Positions 18,845-29,546 are shown, numbered from the stretch's first letter. The stretch: DNA of 64,000 nt from Leishmania donovani (GCF_000227135.1 NC_018250.1:162501-226500); one strand, 5' to 3'. The notes: generated by a model not told the origin, from the sequence alone. A program made the numbers and translations.

Positions 18845-21800
18845 ATGGACGCCACATGGCAATCCTCTATCGACCGGACGCTGCGCTCCACGGAGGCGAC
18901 GCTTGAGCAGCTGTCGCATCGTCGCGACAACTACGATCGCGCGAAGCGCCGCGTCGACGACTACCTTGGTGCGACACCGAACCGCCACGACGGCCCGCCC
19001 GCTCTAGATGTGTTCGATCATGATTTGAGTCTACCACCACCCTTGCCACAGCACCTCCGCTACCGTGCCGCGCGCATGGCAGGCCCGTCTCCGCCAGCGC
19101 CGACCTCACTGGATCCATCGGCCCCCGCGCGGCGGTCACGCTTACTGTCGTCGGCAGGCGGTTGTGCGGATCCGCGGCCACCTGGCCCGTCGTCGTCACC
19201 GCTACAGCTCGTAAATGCACAGGTGCGAGGCGCGCTGTTGGAACTGGAGCTCGAGAAGGCGAAGCGGGCCGACAGCGTCCGTGAGCTGGCTCACCGCACC
19301 ACTGCCGAGCTCTCTGAAATGCGCAGTCTCATCACGCAGCTCCAGACGGAGAACGAGGCGCTGAAAAAGTCTGTGCGCGCGCTGGAGGGGCGACTCGGGT
19401 ATGGGGGCAAGTGTGACAGTCAGCACAAGAGCGTAGAAAACAGTGCAGCCACGACCGCGGATGGCGCGACCTCGATATCCCTGTCTGGTGCATTCGCCCG
19501 GCCAACGCATGCAGGCATGTTGTCTTCTTCGACCGTCAACAATGGATTTGGCCCTGCGCACGACGCAACGATGCCTGCCGGTGCCGCGGCGTCGCTCGCG
19601 GCCCGCGTGGAAGCACTCGAGGCAGGGCTCGCGCGGCAGCAGCAGCAGGCAGAGGACCGGCAGACACGCGTGGCAAGCGTGCTGCACGAGCTGGTAAAGG
19701 CGGAGGTAGGCTCCGAGGTGTCGCAGGTGCGCGCGTTGGCACGGGAAGCAGCCCGCGATAGCGCGGAAAACTTGCTGAAGCTGCGGCTCTCTGCCCTGCA
19801 GTCAAGCACCCAAGCGGATCTCCAGAAGGCGCTGCACATCGCATCGGCGAGCGAAACCGTGGCCCAGCACGCACAGCAGCAGTGCCGCGAAGCAGAGCAA
19901 CGACTATACTCCCACATGCACAAGCTGCAGGCACAGTTGTCGGAGTGGCAACGCACGCATAGCAGCGATGCGTCGGGCAGCGCCGCCGCCGCTGCGTTGG
20001 TGTCAAGCCAGCAGGAGCAGGAGCGTATTGCCACGGTGGACCGCCGCATTGCTGAGCAGCTGCGCGGCGTGCAAAGGCAGCTACAGGAGTACCGTGCCGA
20101 CGTCGAGGCGCAAGTGGACCGGCTGGCACAGCAGCACAAAGTGCTCTCCAGCGTGGTGCAAGGAAAGGCTGATGCTGGTGAATTGCTAGCGGTGCGCGAG
20201 CATGTAGAGGAGCAGCAGAGAGATGGCAGCAGCGAGTGGATGTCGCGTGATCAGGTGACCGCTCTGCTGCGGGCGCAGCTGCAGCCCCTCCACGATGAGG
20301 TGCGCAAGACACAGGCCATGGCGCAAGAGAACCTTGGTGGCGCCGATGCGTGGCGACAGCAAGCTGCGATGCGCTTGGCGGCAGTCGAAGCCAGCATGAA
20401 GGCGTACTCCGCGGAAACGCTGCAGGATCAGCAATGGCAAAGCTGCGCACGTGACATACAGCGGTTGCGGACAGACATGAGCAGCGTCCAGTCCTGCGCC
20501 GCAGAGGCAGTGAGGCAAGCCAGGGCGGAGCTGGCGGATGTCTGGGATGCCAAGGTGAGGCTACTGGAGGAGCGCACGCAGCAGATGCACCGAGAACGTC
20601 AGCAGCAGACCGACGCACAGCTCCGCCAGCTGCAGCAGACACTGGCGGAACAGCAGGAGGCGCTGCAGCGAGCTCGTGTGGCAGGGGAGTCCTCGGATGA
20701 GCGTCTAAGGCGGACGGAGGCGGCACTTGCTGCGGTTGAGGCAACCCTGCCACGCGCGGTGGAAGGCGTTCGGGCCAGGTGCGAGGCGCTGCAGGGACTC
20801 ATTCAGCAGACGTGCGTACTTCCGGTGACCCGGGTGCAGCAGGACATCGAGGAAGCGCAGCGCAAGCTGCAGGCGGCGGAGGAAGACCGGATACGGCTGA
20901 ACAGCAGCTGGACGCAGCAGCTGGCAGAAGCGAGGCAGTACCACGAAGAACGCGCCCGGCACACCCGGGAGGTGCTCGAACAGCGCCTCGCTCACCACAA
21001 AGAGCTCTATGAGGAACTCAGGACACAACAGACCCTTCAGCGGCGTGCCGCGGAGGAGCAGCATCAGCAACTCATGGACCGTGTCCGCCAAGTTCAACAG
21101 CAGCAACAGTATGGGGCGTCGAGCGTGGTGGCGCTGACGCCTGTGCGCGAGCCGCCTGCAGAGGGGGAGAGCACTCCTGCGCTGGCGACAGCGGCGCCGA
21201 CCACCATGGCCAGCACGTCAGGGCCGGAGGAAGGTCAGCACAGCCTGCAACTGCTAGCCAGCCGCCTTCAGGTTCTCGATAACCGCCTCGAGGCAGTCGA
21301 GGAGGCGTGCGCTAAGGTGCCCTTCACCGTCGCTGACGCGACAGCCTCGGTCGCAAAGCGTCTGGAAGGGCTGCAGAACCGCGTGCACGCCGAGGCCGAC
21401 GACGGGAGAAAGCGGCACGATGCGCTAAAGCGCGACATGGAACTGCAGCTGGGTGCGGTGTCGAGGAAGTGCTCAGAAACGGCAGCGTCCATCGACACTC
21501 AGTCGGCACGCACGGCGCGTCAAGTGGAAGAGCTCCTTTCCCCGCTGCAACTTGTCACGCACCTTGCAGCCAACGATTCGTGTCTTCAGCACCTCGCGCG
21601 TCGCCTGCGAGACCACCTGGAGCTGGCGCCCGAGAACACAGCTGCTTTGGCTGATGTGCGTGCTCACCTCGTGGTACAGGCAAAAACGCTGGAGGTGTTG
21701 CAGGCATCGGTGCAAGACACGCAGCAGAGGCTCACCGGGCTCAGCGAGATGCGCCTTGCAGATCAAACGTCTGCCGCCGTTCCCTCTTCAAGCTCAGAGA

Positions 21801-23098
21801 TGGAGTCTGCCGCAGCTGCAGAGGCGGCGGCTGCACGAGAGGAGATGCCGAATGTCGTTCGGAGCCTACAGGTAGCGCTTGAGGAACAGCGTGAGCGTCA
21901 GGAGGACCTCGAAAAAGGCCTGCGTCACGTCACGACGGAGCAGCTCACCACCATCACCACGGAGCTGGCTGAGCTCAAGCGGGTAACAGACAGCGTCCCG
22001 CTTGAGCTCGCCAAGCTTGCCGAACAGTGCAGCGCCCTCCAATCGGTGCAGCGGCAGCAGCTGCCGACGCTGCAGAAGTACGTGCAGGATGTCGTCGATG
22101 TGGTCGAGTCGAACCAGTCGGCGCAGATGGGCCCGATCCAGCTGCGGCTGCGCGCCGTCGAGGATCGTCACAAGCATCTGCAGGCGCGAGTGGAGGAGGT
22201 CAGCGCAACCCACGAGGCGGATGCGGCGCAGAAGGTGCAAGATCTGCACAGGACGTTGGGCCAGCAGCAGAAGGTGCACAAAGCTGTTGAGGAGCAGCTG
22301 GCAGGTTTGCGCGACAACGTGGCGGCCACACGAGCGGACGTCGACTCTCTGGCGCAGCGCATGGCTGCCGCAGAGCAGGTGAGGGAGCACGCGACAGACC
22401 TGCAAGTCGTCGCGTCATCCGCCAAAGCCAACGAAACCGCCGCAGCGAAAACGGACGAAGCGCTCGTGGTACCCGATGCTGTGGCGGAGCTGCGCCTGTA
22501 CATGGAGGACATCGATGAACGGCTTGCCCAACTGGAGGAGCAGGCGCACAGCTCGGTGTCTGTGACGGCAGAGATGCTGGGGGCGTTTCGCGATCAACTC
22601 CAACATGTCGTTGGCCGCTTTGCGGCAGCCGCCGCGCAGTTCACCGGAAATGCAGAGGGCAACGAAGCGAACGAGGCAGAGAATGGTGATGCCGCAGCGA
22701 CGGAGGCGGCGGTGGCGGCCACGAAGGGTGTTTCTTGCTCCACACAGCCGCCCATCCACAGCCTTGAGGACGTTCTCTTATTCCTTCTTCACCAACTCCA
22801 CCAATTTCAGCACGCGCTGCGGCAGCTGCAGTCGAACACGGTGGATACGCTGGAGATACTCGAACAACATGAGGAGAGTGTCGCGCCGCTACCAATGCTC
22901 CAGCACACTGTCGATGTGATGGCCGCCACCCTTCTGCCACTCGCGGAGCGGCTCGGTGTGGACGCTGCTGCCGTCCGCGCTGTCTCGGCGCAGCCGCAGC
23001 ATCGCCACCATCACCATGTCTCGCTGTTCCCGCCCTCGCGCAGCAGCAGCAGTAGCGGCAGCAGTGCGTCTGAGAAGTGTGAGTGGGTCCGAGGGTGA
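18845..23098 (+). CDS. Large coiled-coil protein, 1417 residues
   Basis: Begins MDATWQSSIDRTLRSTEATL at the ATG at 18845. After a Pro/Ser/Arg-rich head (about 45-120) the sequence is overwhelmingly Gln, Glu, Ala, Arg and Leu with heptad character from about residue 125 to 1250, broken by Ala/Ser/Thr-rich linkers (about 765-800 and 975-1000) and an Ala/Glu-rich acidic stretch (about 1260-1300). The end is His/Ser-rich (HRHHHHVSLFPPSRSSSSSG). Long coiled-coil proteins in trypanosomatids are commonly structural parts of the flagellum, flagellum attachment zone, basal body or cortical cytoskeleton, but nothing here pins down which. No motor, kinase or membrane domain is visible. Expression as a cytoskeletal scaffold is inference. 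Confidence 0.85.
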   Translation: MDATWQSSIDRTLRSTEATLEQLSHRRDNYDRAKRRVDDYLGATPNRHDGPPALDVFDHDLSLPPPLPQHLRYRAARMAGPSPPAPTSLDPSAPARRSRLLSSAGGCADPRPPGPSSSPLQLVNAQVRGALLELELEKAKRADSVRELAHRTTAELSEMRSLITQLQTENEALKKSVRALEGRLGYGGKCDSQHKSVENSAATTADGATSISLSGAFARPTHAGMLSSSTVNNGFGPAHDATMPAGAAASLAARVEALEAGLARQQQQAEDRQTRVASVLHELVKAEVGSEVSQVRALAREAARDSAENLLKLRLSALQSSTQADLQKALHIASASETVAQHAQQQCREAEQRLYSHMHKLQAQLSEWQRTHSSDASGSAAAAALVSSQQEQERIATVDRRIAEQLRGVQRQLQEYRADVEAQVDRLAQQHKVLSSVVQGKADAGELLAVREHVEEQQRDGSSEWMSRDQVTALLRAQLQPLHDEVRKTQAMAQENLGGADAWRQQAAMRLAAVEASMKAYSAETLQDQQWQSCARDIQRLRTDMSSVQSCAAEAVRQARAELADVWDAKVRLLEERTQQMHRERQQQTDAQLRQLQQTLAEQQEALQRARVAGESSDERLRRTEAALAAVEATLPRAVEGVRARCEALQGLIQQTCVLPVTRVQQDIEEAQRKLQAAEEDRIRLNSSWTQQLAEARQYHEERARHTREVLEQRLAHHKELYEELRTQQTLQRRAAEEQHQQLMDRVRQVQQQQQYGASSVVALTPVREPPAEGESTPALATAAPTTMASTSGPEEGQHSLQLLASRLQVLDNRLEAVEEACAKVPFTVADATASVAKRLEGLQNRVHAEADDGRKRHDALKRDMELQLGAVSRKCSETAASIDTQSARTARQVEELLSPLQLVTHLAANDSCLQHLARRLRDHLELAPENTAALADVRAHLVVQAKTLEVLQASVQDTQQRLTGLSEMRLADQTSAAVPSSSSEMESAAAAEAAAAREEMPNVVRSLQVALEEQRERQEDLEKGLRHVTTEQLTTITTELAELKRVTDSVPLELAKLAEQCSALQSVQRQQLPTLQKYVQDVVDVVESNQSAQMGPIQLRLRAVEDRHKHLQARVEEVSATHEADAAQKVQDLHRTLGQQQKVHKAVEEQLAGLRDNVAATRADVDSLAQRMAAAEQVREHATDLQVVASSAKANETAAAKTDEALVVPDAVAELRLYMEDIDERLAQLEEQAHSSVSVTAEMLGAFRDQLQHVVGRFAAAAAQFTGNAEGNEANEAENGDAAATEAAVAATKGVSCSTQPPIHSLEDVLLFLLHQLHQFQHALRQLQSNTVDTLEILEQHEESVAPLPMLQHTVDVMAATLLPLAERLGVDAAAVRAVSAQPQHRHHHHVSLFPPSRSSSSSGSSASEKCEWVRG

Positions 23099-23689
23099 CC
23101 ACCTGGACACGTTTAGAGCGAAGAGAGCGGGAGGGAGGGTGGGGTAGCTGGTGGCGCGGAGACGATGCAATGTGTGCCAATGCCTTGATCTTTCCTCCCA
23201 CTCGGTTCGCTTTCCTGGATCGCTAGTTCTTCACCGATGTGATCTCCCTCGTGTGCTTGGGTTGTATATATGTTCGTGGGCATGTGTTTCGCTTGGAAAG
23301 ACAGTCGCCATAAATCCTTATCTCCCTTTCGTAACTTCTCTCTGTCTCCCAGCACTGCAAAGTCCTGTAGCGGCACCGTTGTCTGGACCCCTCGGACACG
23401 CTTGCGCACGAGGGCACCTATCCGTGACCACGTCGATGCCGACTAGAGAAACGTCGCTTATTCCACATCCTTCCGACCCCCCCCTCGACCTTCTCGGTGC
23501 CCTCCATCTTGATTCTCCTCCTTTCAAATAGCACCGCCGGTTGCTTTACACCCACAAAGGCCCTGATTCTGCGCAGCATCTACGCACGCAAGTCATTGTC
23601 ATCTCTGGCACTGAAGGACGCTGCCGACAACCCTACTGCGCCCTGTACATTCCGCTCTACTCCTTCATCGAAGACACGGGTTCACGAAG
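23099..23689. other. Intergenic spacer
   Basis: Mixed-composition 3' region of the coiled-coil gene, then C/T-rich sequence (about 23480-23530) that could carry the trans-splice acceptor of the next gene. Nothing else recognised. Confidence 0.7.
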
Positions 23690-24361
23690 ATGACGGCGTC
23701 CTCCGTCGAGCTAGAGCAGCTGAAGCGACAGCTTATCAAGAGGTACGAAGAGCAGATCAACGAGCAGCTCGGTTGCCGCGCCGCCGCCGCCGCCGGTGAT
23801 GACCCTGCGCCAGCGCCCTCTTCCACGCCCGCATACCTTTATCAGCAGCTTCTCTGTCTGCGCGCCGGTCGCGCGTACGGGGTCGGGATGCCGACGAACG
23901 CCTCGGAGAGGGTGCAGTTGCTAGCGGAGAGCCAGCCGCCGCCCGAGGCGATGATCATGCGGCGACTGCGCAAAGCGCAGGATGAGAGCATTCGCCTGCT
24001 AGCCGCTCGCACCGCCGCGACAGCAGGAAAGTCCGCTGAGTACGATGCAGCCGTGGCACCTTCCGTGGATAATGCAACCGCCGCTGGTGGAGCACGTGAA
24101 GAAGTCGCAGCCAAGCCCTTTACCGCGGAGGAGCGGATGAAGTTGCTGTCACAGATTGCGGCGGGTAGCGCACCACCGCCCCTTTCCGAATCGGCTCCTT
24201 CGAAACTTGCCCCTGCCGCTGCCACCTCCGCTGATGATGTCGCTGCTTGCGACGAGTGCGCTGCCGAGGCTTGTGAGAATCAGAGTGAGTCTGAGAACAA
24301 GGAAGAAGAACGAGAAGCAGTGGAAGAGAGGGAAGAGGCACCTTCCGAGCTCGCGGCATGA
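23690..24361 (+). CDS. Uncharacterised Ala/Glu-rich protein, 223 residues
   Basis: ATG at 23690 gives MTASSVELEQLKRQLIKRYE, an amphipathic helix. Two similar segments follow: SERVQLLAESQPPPEAMIMR (about 72-91) and a shorter AEERMKLLSQIAAGSAPPP (about 145-163), suggesting an internal repeat of an (A/S)ERxxLL helix followed by a Pro cluster. The last 45 residues are strongly acidic (Glu runs, SESENKEEEREAVEER). No enzyme motif, signal peptide or membrane span. I do not recognise it; the helical repeats suggest a protein-interaction role, which is only inference. Composition fits neighbouring genes. Confidence 0.7.
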   Translation: MTASSVELEQLKRQLIKRYEEQINEQLGCRAAAAAGDDPAPAPSSTPAYLYQQLLCLRAGRAYGVGMPTNASERVQLLAESQPPPEAMIMRRLRKAQDESIRLLAARTAATAGKSAEYDAAVAPSVDNATAAGGAREEVAAKPFTAEERMKLLSQIAAGSAPPPLSESAPSKLAPAAATSADDVAACDECAAEACENQSESENKEEEREAVEEREEAPSELAA

Positions 24362-25942
24362 CAGCACCAAAGATGGTGTGCGACTGAGAAGACTGCTGCG
24401 TTGTTTTTTGTTTGTGTTTCGCCTTGCCCCGGCGATGGTGTGCGCCACCTCCTCTCGTCCCCTTCTGGTTGCTGCCCCTGGAAGCGTTGCTCGTGGCACG
24501 CACTCCTTTTTTTTTTTGTTGTTCCGCTTCTCTTCAGCATCATCTCCTCCTCTCTTCACGCATTCCTGTCGCACGGCGTTGGTGTGCATGCGGTGTATCG
24601 GTGTTGGAGGCACGGATGAATCTTAGTTGGAACGCGATGTTCTTTAGTGCTATTACTGTGGTCTTCTTTTTTTTTTTTCGGAGGAAGGGTGAAGTGGTAG
24701 GAGGAGGGGGGGTTGTACCCGGCGCCGCCTGCCTGCAAAACCACCTCTCATTCCCTCCGTCTTCCCGCCCTTGGAAATGAGGGTGGATGGGTGCAGGGGG
24801 GGGGGCGTTCGTGGCACCCCTTTTTTTGGCACTAACAAGATGGGAGCAACGATATGGTTGCTTTTGCAGCGACAGACAGGACGTGCGGTGGATACCTATA
24901 CCGACCTGCTCAGTAACGTCCTTTCCTAGTGCCAATGGGGGGGGGGGGTGACTGTGTACGTACGTGCCTTCGTTTCTCACTTTTTTTTTGCGAGAACTGG
25001 GTCAAGGGCCAAAGGAAAGAAGAAAACAAAATGTAAAATAACAGAACCGTCTCTCCACTGTTGCCGTGCGCACTTCCACAGGGCGTACACGGTTGTCGAG
25101 AGGGCGACGAGGCGTCCCATCGCTGCTGCCCTACACGTGCGTGTGTGTGTGGCATGTCTGCATACTGCCACTATTCCCTCGCCTTGTGTAGCCGTCACAT
25201 CTTTTTTCTCTCAATCCTCTTGCTCCACTACCACCACACCCGCGATGCACACACCCTCACCCCTCGTACGTATATCTTCGTCAGCCACACTGAAGTTGGT
25301 TCGTTAGGGGACGACAGCACCTTGGCCCATAGGTAATTAGGCATACACCTTCAAGCACGCACATACACCTACACGTGTGTTCTTGTAAAATCAACAGCAG
25401 CAGCAGCAGTACAGAGACGGGAACGCAGGTGGACGTCTTGCGCGCGTTGCTCTCACATCGCCAGCCCTTCTCCTGCCGATTTTTTTTTGCGCTTCTTCCT
25501 TTCGTTCCTCTCCTTCGACTCGCTTTGCTCTCTGCTGCCCGCTCACGCAACGACTGTTTTCCATTTTTTCCCCACCCTGCCCGTACTTCGGTTCCTCTGC
25601 TCTCGTCTCTTGGCTGCCACCCCGACGTCACTCGATCGCGTTCACAGTAGCGCGTGACTGCATGCCCTTTGTTAACACGTTGCTCCCTTCTTCCGTTGCT
25701 GTCGGTTTGCTTTTTTTTTCCTTTCGCGTTCATCTTCCTCACCTCCTTTTGTTTTCGGGTGCGTATCCTGCGCGTGCACTCGTAGAGGTTTTTGGGTTCG
25801 CGCCCTTGTTCCGTCGCCATTGCCAGGGACCTGAATACCGTATTCCTTGCGCTTTCTGTGTGTGGGTGTGCGCACGTGACAGCCCGATCCGGAGACTTCA
25901 TCCACCGTAGCAACTCATCAGCAATACCCGCTTCACAGAACA
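24362..25942. other. Intergenic spacer rich in homopolymer runs
   Basis: Contains T runs (24507-24519, 24666-24678, 24980-24988, 25481-25489, 25710-25719) and G runs (24797-24805, 24938-24947), CAG repeats (25395-25410) and alternating C/T-rich tracts. The tract at 25708-25765 is the likely acceptor region for the AMPK beta gene. No gene seen. Confidence 0.7.
25708..25785 (+). promoter_or_regulatory. Candidate spliced-leader acceptor for the AMPK beta gene
   Basis: A T-rich then C/T-rich tract (GCTTTTTTTTTCCTTTCGCG onward) is followed by the first AG at 25784-25785 (CTCGTAGAGG), about 160 bases before the ATG. Confidence 0.42.
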
Positions 25943-26959
25943 ATGGGCCAGCCGAACACGAAAGACTCAAAGCGGCGCCGCGTAGGTCTGCCCAGCAGGA
26001 GCGTCAGCGGCGCCAACCGGCCCACCTGCGTCCGGCCGACGGCGGTGAGCGACAGTGTGCTACAGCAGGCAGGCGCAACGTCCGGAGCCACGCGCCACTC
26101 CGACCCGAGCAGCGCGCACAGCACGAGCCGAAGCTCGCTGCCGCGCCTGCACTCGGGATCCGTCGGCGCCACTGGCAGCATGACCGGCAACGTGCCTGCC
26201 GCCACCTTTCCTATTGTGCTGCGCTACCAGGACCAGGATGTGGGTACGCTAATCGAGTCGAGGAAGCCTGTGTACGTTGCTGTGGAGGCAATGAACTGGC
26301 AGCCGCTGCCCATGACACCGAGCGCGGACTCCTTCTACGCGCTGCTTGAGCTCCCGCCCGGCAACCACAACTATCGCTTCCTTGTCAATGGGATGGAGGT
26401 AGTGGATAGCACGCAGCCGCTGGCACCGGGGACGGCCTCGTCAGACGCGCCTGTCCCCCTGCAGACACCGCAGAAGCCCGTCGTTTTGGCGGTGACGCAG
26501 CCGCTGCCGAAGCCAGTTCCGGCGCGTGACGGCAAGCCGGCGAACACTATCTTCCTGAACGACGTGCTGCTGACGACAAAGGAAGACGACGACATCATGG
26601 ACAATGGGGAGGGTTGGGGTCAGGAACCGATCATGTTCGAGGAGTCTCGCAAGTACCCACCGATTGTGCCACTGCACCTGCGGTACACCCCTCTGAATAC
26701 CCCACCCACGCTCGTGCGCTGCTCCCGCGACGGTCGCATGGCGGTTATGGACGCTGGCGCAGAGCACAGCTCCCGCGTGCCGCCGGAGCACCTGCCTCTG
26801 CCGCTTAGCGTCACGATCAACCACGTGTACTTCCAGCGCCGCGAGGACCACGCCGTCATGGGCGTAACAACGCGCTACTGCAACAAATACACAACGGTGG
26901 TGTACTACTCGCACCTGCCAGCGAACCCGGTCGACCCCTTGGAGTCACTGCAGGCGTAG
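25943..26959 (+). CDS. AMPKB: AMP-activated protein kinase (SNF1/AMPK) beta subunit
   Basis: 338 residues, ATG at 25943. Scaffold subunit joining the catalytic alpha and nucleotide-sensing gamma subunits of the energy-sensing kinase. MGQPNT fits the N-myristoylation consensus (G2, T6), as in animal beta subunits. Residues 10-85 are a basic, Ser/Arg-rich disordered head with possible phosphosites. A CBM48-like glycogen-binding fold follows at about 88-160 (YVAVEAMNWQPLPM, then ELPPGNHNYRFLVNG). The C-terminal ASC domain that binds alpha and gamma is at about 235-325, with PPIVPLHLRY, LPLSVTINHVYFQR and VTTRYCNKYTTVVYY matching the PPxLxxxxL, NHLY and HRYKKKYVTxxxY hallmarks. The Trp equivalent to the first glycogen-contact Trp is kept (W119) but the second is lost. 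A linker of about 75 residues separates the domains, longer than in animals. Confidence 0.92.
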   Translation: MGQPNTKDSKRRRVGLPSRSVSGANRPTCVRPTAVSDSVLQQAGATSGATRHSDPSSAHSTSRSSLPRLHSGSVGATGSMTGNVPAATFPIVLRYQDQDVGTLIESRKPVYVAVEAMNWQPLPMTPSADSFYALLELPPGNHNYRFLVNGMEVVDSTQPLAPGTASSDAPVPLQTPQKPVVLAVTQPLPKPVPARDGKPANTIFLNDVLLTTKEDDDIMDNGEGWGQEPIMFEESRKYPPIVPLHLRYTPLNTPPTLVRCSRDGRMAVMDAGAEHSSRVPPEHLPLPLSVTINHVYFQRREDHAVMGVTTRYCNKYTTVVYYSHLPANPVDPLESLQA

Positions 26960-28007
26960 CTGGTGAAGCTCATCAAAGAGGATAAAGAGAAGGGTGGGGA
27001 GCCGATGCCCGGGTATGGATCAGTGGACGGGCGGGTGAGGGGGGCGCGTCCCACATCCGGAGACCCCTCTCGCCCTGTGCGTGCTTTTATATGGTTGCTG
27101 TTGTTCTCCTGTTGCCTTGTCAGCTGGCCTCCGCAGCCGTGCAGACTCAGCTCGTCGGTGTTTTATTTTTTTTTTGTCTTTTTCTCGTCTTCATCGTTAT
27201 GTGTCCGTTATGACTTACGTGAGGGGCGAGGAGGTGGGGAAGGGGTGAGCGAACGGCCTCTCTCCCTCCCTCTCACCCCCCTGCCTCCCCTCATTTCCCT
27301 TTATTCCTCTCTGCCTCCCTCCCTCCCTCCCCCTTACTCCACGCCACTCTCCAAAACCCCGTTGTTAGATTGGGAGCAGAAGGAGGGGCGATGCTTACTA
27401 ACGCGCACACACGCATGTACAAGCACGAGAAGGCAGCCGGCACCGGAGACAGCACAGCCCACAGTCCACACAAATACACGGTGGTGCCGGTAAAAAAGGC
27501 GGTGGATACGGAGGCACCGCACAGTTAGGAGGGGTGCGCTGTCTAGGAGGCGTGAAGCGGGCGCACGAGATTTACGGGACGACGCGCTCCCCCCGCCTTC
27601 GGTGTGCCAGCTCTCCCTGCCGGGTGCTCGGTGAACGCGGTGCAAGCATGGACGGTGCTGGAGAGCTCGACAGCAGTTTTGCATGGGTTAACCGATGGAC
27701 GGATAGAGACAGTTAGGTGAGCAAAAAAAAAAAGAAACACACAACACACACGAATCTTTCGTGAATGCTTCTCAATGCTTTGGATCCATCACCACTGCCC
27801 TTCGCCGCTTGCTGCTCTTCCCTCGCCCTGTGGCGGCTCTGCTTGCCTTCTTTTCACCTGTCCCCCACCTCCCGCTCCTCTTCCACATCGGTGCACTCGT
27901 GCAACGGCAGGAAGTGTTTCTTTTTCGCTGGCAGACACACACGCGAGCACAGACCTTTGCTCCCGTACGCACGTGCAGCACCCTCATAACGAAAGAAGGA
28001 ACAGCAA
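26960..28007. other. Intergenic spacer
   Basis: Purine-rich 3' flank, a T-run (27165-27183), C/T-rich block with CCCT repeats (about 27255-27350), then mixed sequence with an A10 run (27724-27734) and a C/T-rich tract (about 27795-27890) that may provide the acceptor for the membrane-protein gene. No gene seen. Confidence 0.7.
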
Positions 28008-28862
28008 ATGAAGGCACAGCTCATGCTTGTCATTGTGGCAGCAGGAGCGGTGCTGTCGTGCTGTCTTTCTGGCCTCGTCGCCGCCTCCAGCGACGCAAGC
28101 AGTAGCATCAGCATCCCTGCTGCCGCGCGGCCCTTCTCCGCCCTCGCGGCCCGGGCACGTCACACCGCTGAGCACGCGCTAGCCCCTATCGCGGCCAAAG
28201 TGCTTCCCTGCGTCCCACCTCCAGTGCTCGAGCTGGTGCCGATTTTCGCTCATGGCGCAGCGTCGCTCGTTATGGTCGGCCGTGGTGTGCGCACGCCGCC
28301 ACCGGCAGTCAGCGGCGCGAAGGGCGACGAGGTGCTGCAGCACACGACGGCGAAGTTCGTCTACGCCGCTGGCGCTATCGTCGCGGAGCTCGCGCTACTC
28401 AAGCTGGTCTACCGTGAGCCTTATCGCAACCAGCGCAAAAACCGTGTCAACAGCTTCTTCGCCACAGCGGCGGGCTTCTTCCTCCTCGTGCTGCTCACCG
28501 CTCTTCCGAATGACCTGATGGACACGAGTCTCATGTGCGTCTTCTACTTTAAGCTGTCGAGCCAGGTTTACATGCCGGCGGTAGTCTGCGGGCAACTGCT
28601 GAGCGTCTATCTGGCAGCCCTCGTGCCGGCGCTGCCACCTCTCTCGGCCGCTTACACAGCTTTTCTGGCTTACTGGGCTGACAGCTTCACGGACGGTCTC
28701 TCTGCCACGCAGGTTCGAGAAGCATGGACAGAGCTCATCTTGGCCCTAGTGGTAATGGGTGCCTTTGCGTTCTCCGTGTCCGCCCGCCGCGGCGCTGGTG
28801 CTGCGCTGCCGTTGTCGCCACAGGAGCCGGAGAGTGATGGCGACGACTACTACGCTGAATAG
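28008..28862 (+). CDS. Uncharacterised multi-pass membrane protein with N-terminal signal
   Basis: 284 residues, ATG at 28008. Residues 1-26 (MKAQLMLVIVAAGAVLSCCL and following) look like a cleavable signal peptide or first membrane span. Further hydrophobic segments are at about 117-135, 149-167, 188-208, 211-224 and 241-258, with a short basic loop REPYRNQRKNR between the first two and an acidic tail PESDGDDYYAE that would face the cytosol. No transporter or enzyme signature was recognised. Pairs of Pro/Ala-rich loops and small size suggest an ER or Golgi resident or accessory protein, but this is a guess. Codon use matches its neighbours. Confidence 0.75.
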   Translation: MKAQLMLVIVAAGAVLSCCLSGLVAASSDASSSISIPAAARPFSALAARARHTAEHALAPIAAKVLPCVPPPVLELVPIFAHGAASLVMVGRGVRTPPPAVSGAKGDEVLQHTTAKFVYAAGAIVAELALLKLVYREPYRNQRKNRVNSFFATAAGFFLLVLLTALPNDLMDTSLMCVFYFKLSSQVYMPAVVCGQLLSVYLAALVPALPPLSAAYTAFLAYWADSFTDGLSATQVREAWTELILALVVMGAFAFSVSARRGAGAALPLSPQEPESDGDDYYAE

Positions 28863-29546
28863 GGGAACAGAGAGTTGGAGAGATGTAGCACACGCCCTCG
28901 CATGGGTTGCGCGCACGCTCACAGAAATGGGTGGGTATGTCTTCGCGTATGCGCATTACCACAAACCACCGCGGCGTCTGCGTCTCTGTGAGTTGGAGAG
29001 CGCGGCTGCGTGTGGGTGCATTCGTGGGGAATGTACTTTTCCGCTACTTTCGGCCCACAACCCGCAAGCCCCGCGAGGTGCGCGCTTCAGTAGCAAATCG
29101 TATCCTTTTCTGTTCAGTGGCGCTGTCCTCCGTCTGTGGGTGAGAAAAAAAGGGCTCTCGCTTGGGTGGAAGTGAGCACTGCCTCCCCTCCCTCTCTAGC
29201 CTGCGCGTACGTCGGTAGGCCTCGGTGGAGGAGGCAGCACTTGCGCATGTGCCTTGCTGGCAATCCGCTCCGTGTCACTAGGCCGGCCTGCGGTATCTCA
29301 TCCGTGCTCATCAGTCTCTCCCCTCTTTGTGTACACACCTTCCCGTTTCTTCAGCTGGCACCTACACACGCGCAACCTCTCAGAAAAGGAACGCAGCGCA
29401 TCATCACTCGGCGCCCTGGCATATCGACAAACCATATACACCCTACCCCCACGCCTCAGCTCCACAGACATCCCTTCTTGTCCTGCTCCGTTCGCAGCCG
29501 TGCAAGCACGGACACACCATCACCCCTACCTCCTACCTACACTATT
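28863..29546. other. Intergenic spacer
   Basis: Mixed composition with GT-rich and C/T-rich portions; the C/T tract at about 29310-29355 (ending CTTCAGCTGG, AG at 29354-29355) could be the acceptor for the small gene that follows. No other feature seen. Confidence 0.65.

Noticed and set aside
19536..20753. 405-codon open frame on the - strand
   Set aside because: Antisense to the coiled-coil gene; Pro/Ala/Arg/Cys-rich composition arises from reversed Gln/Glu/Ala codons.
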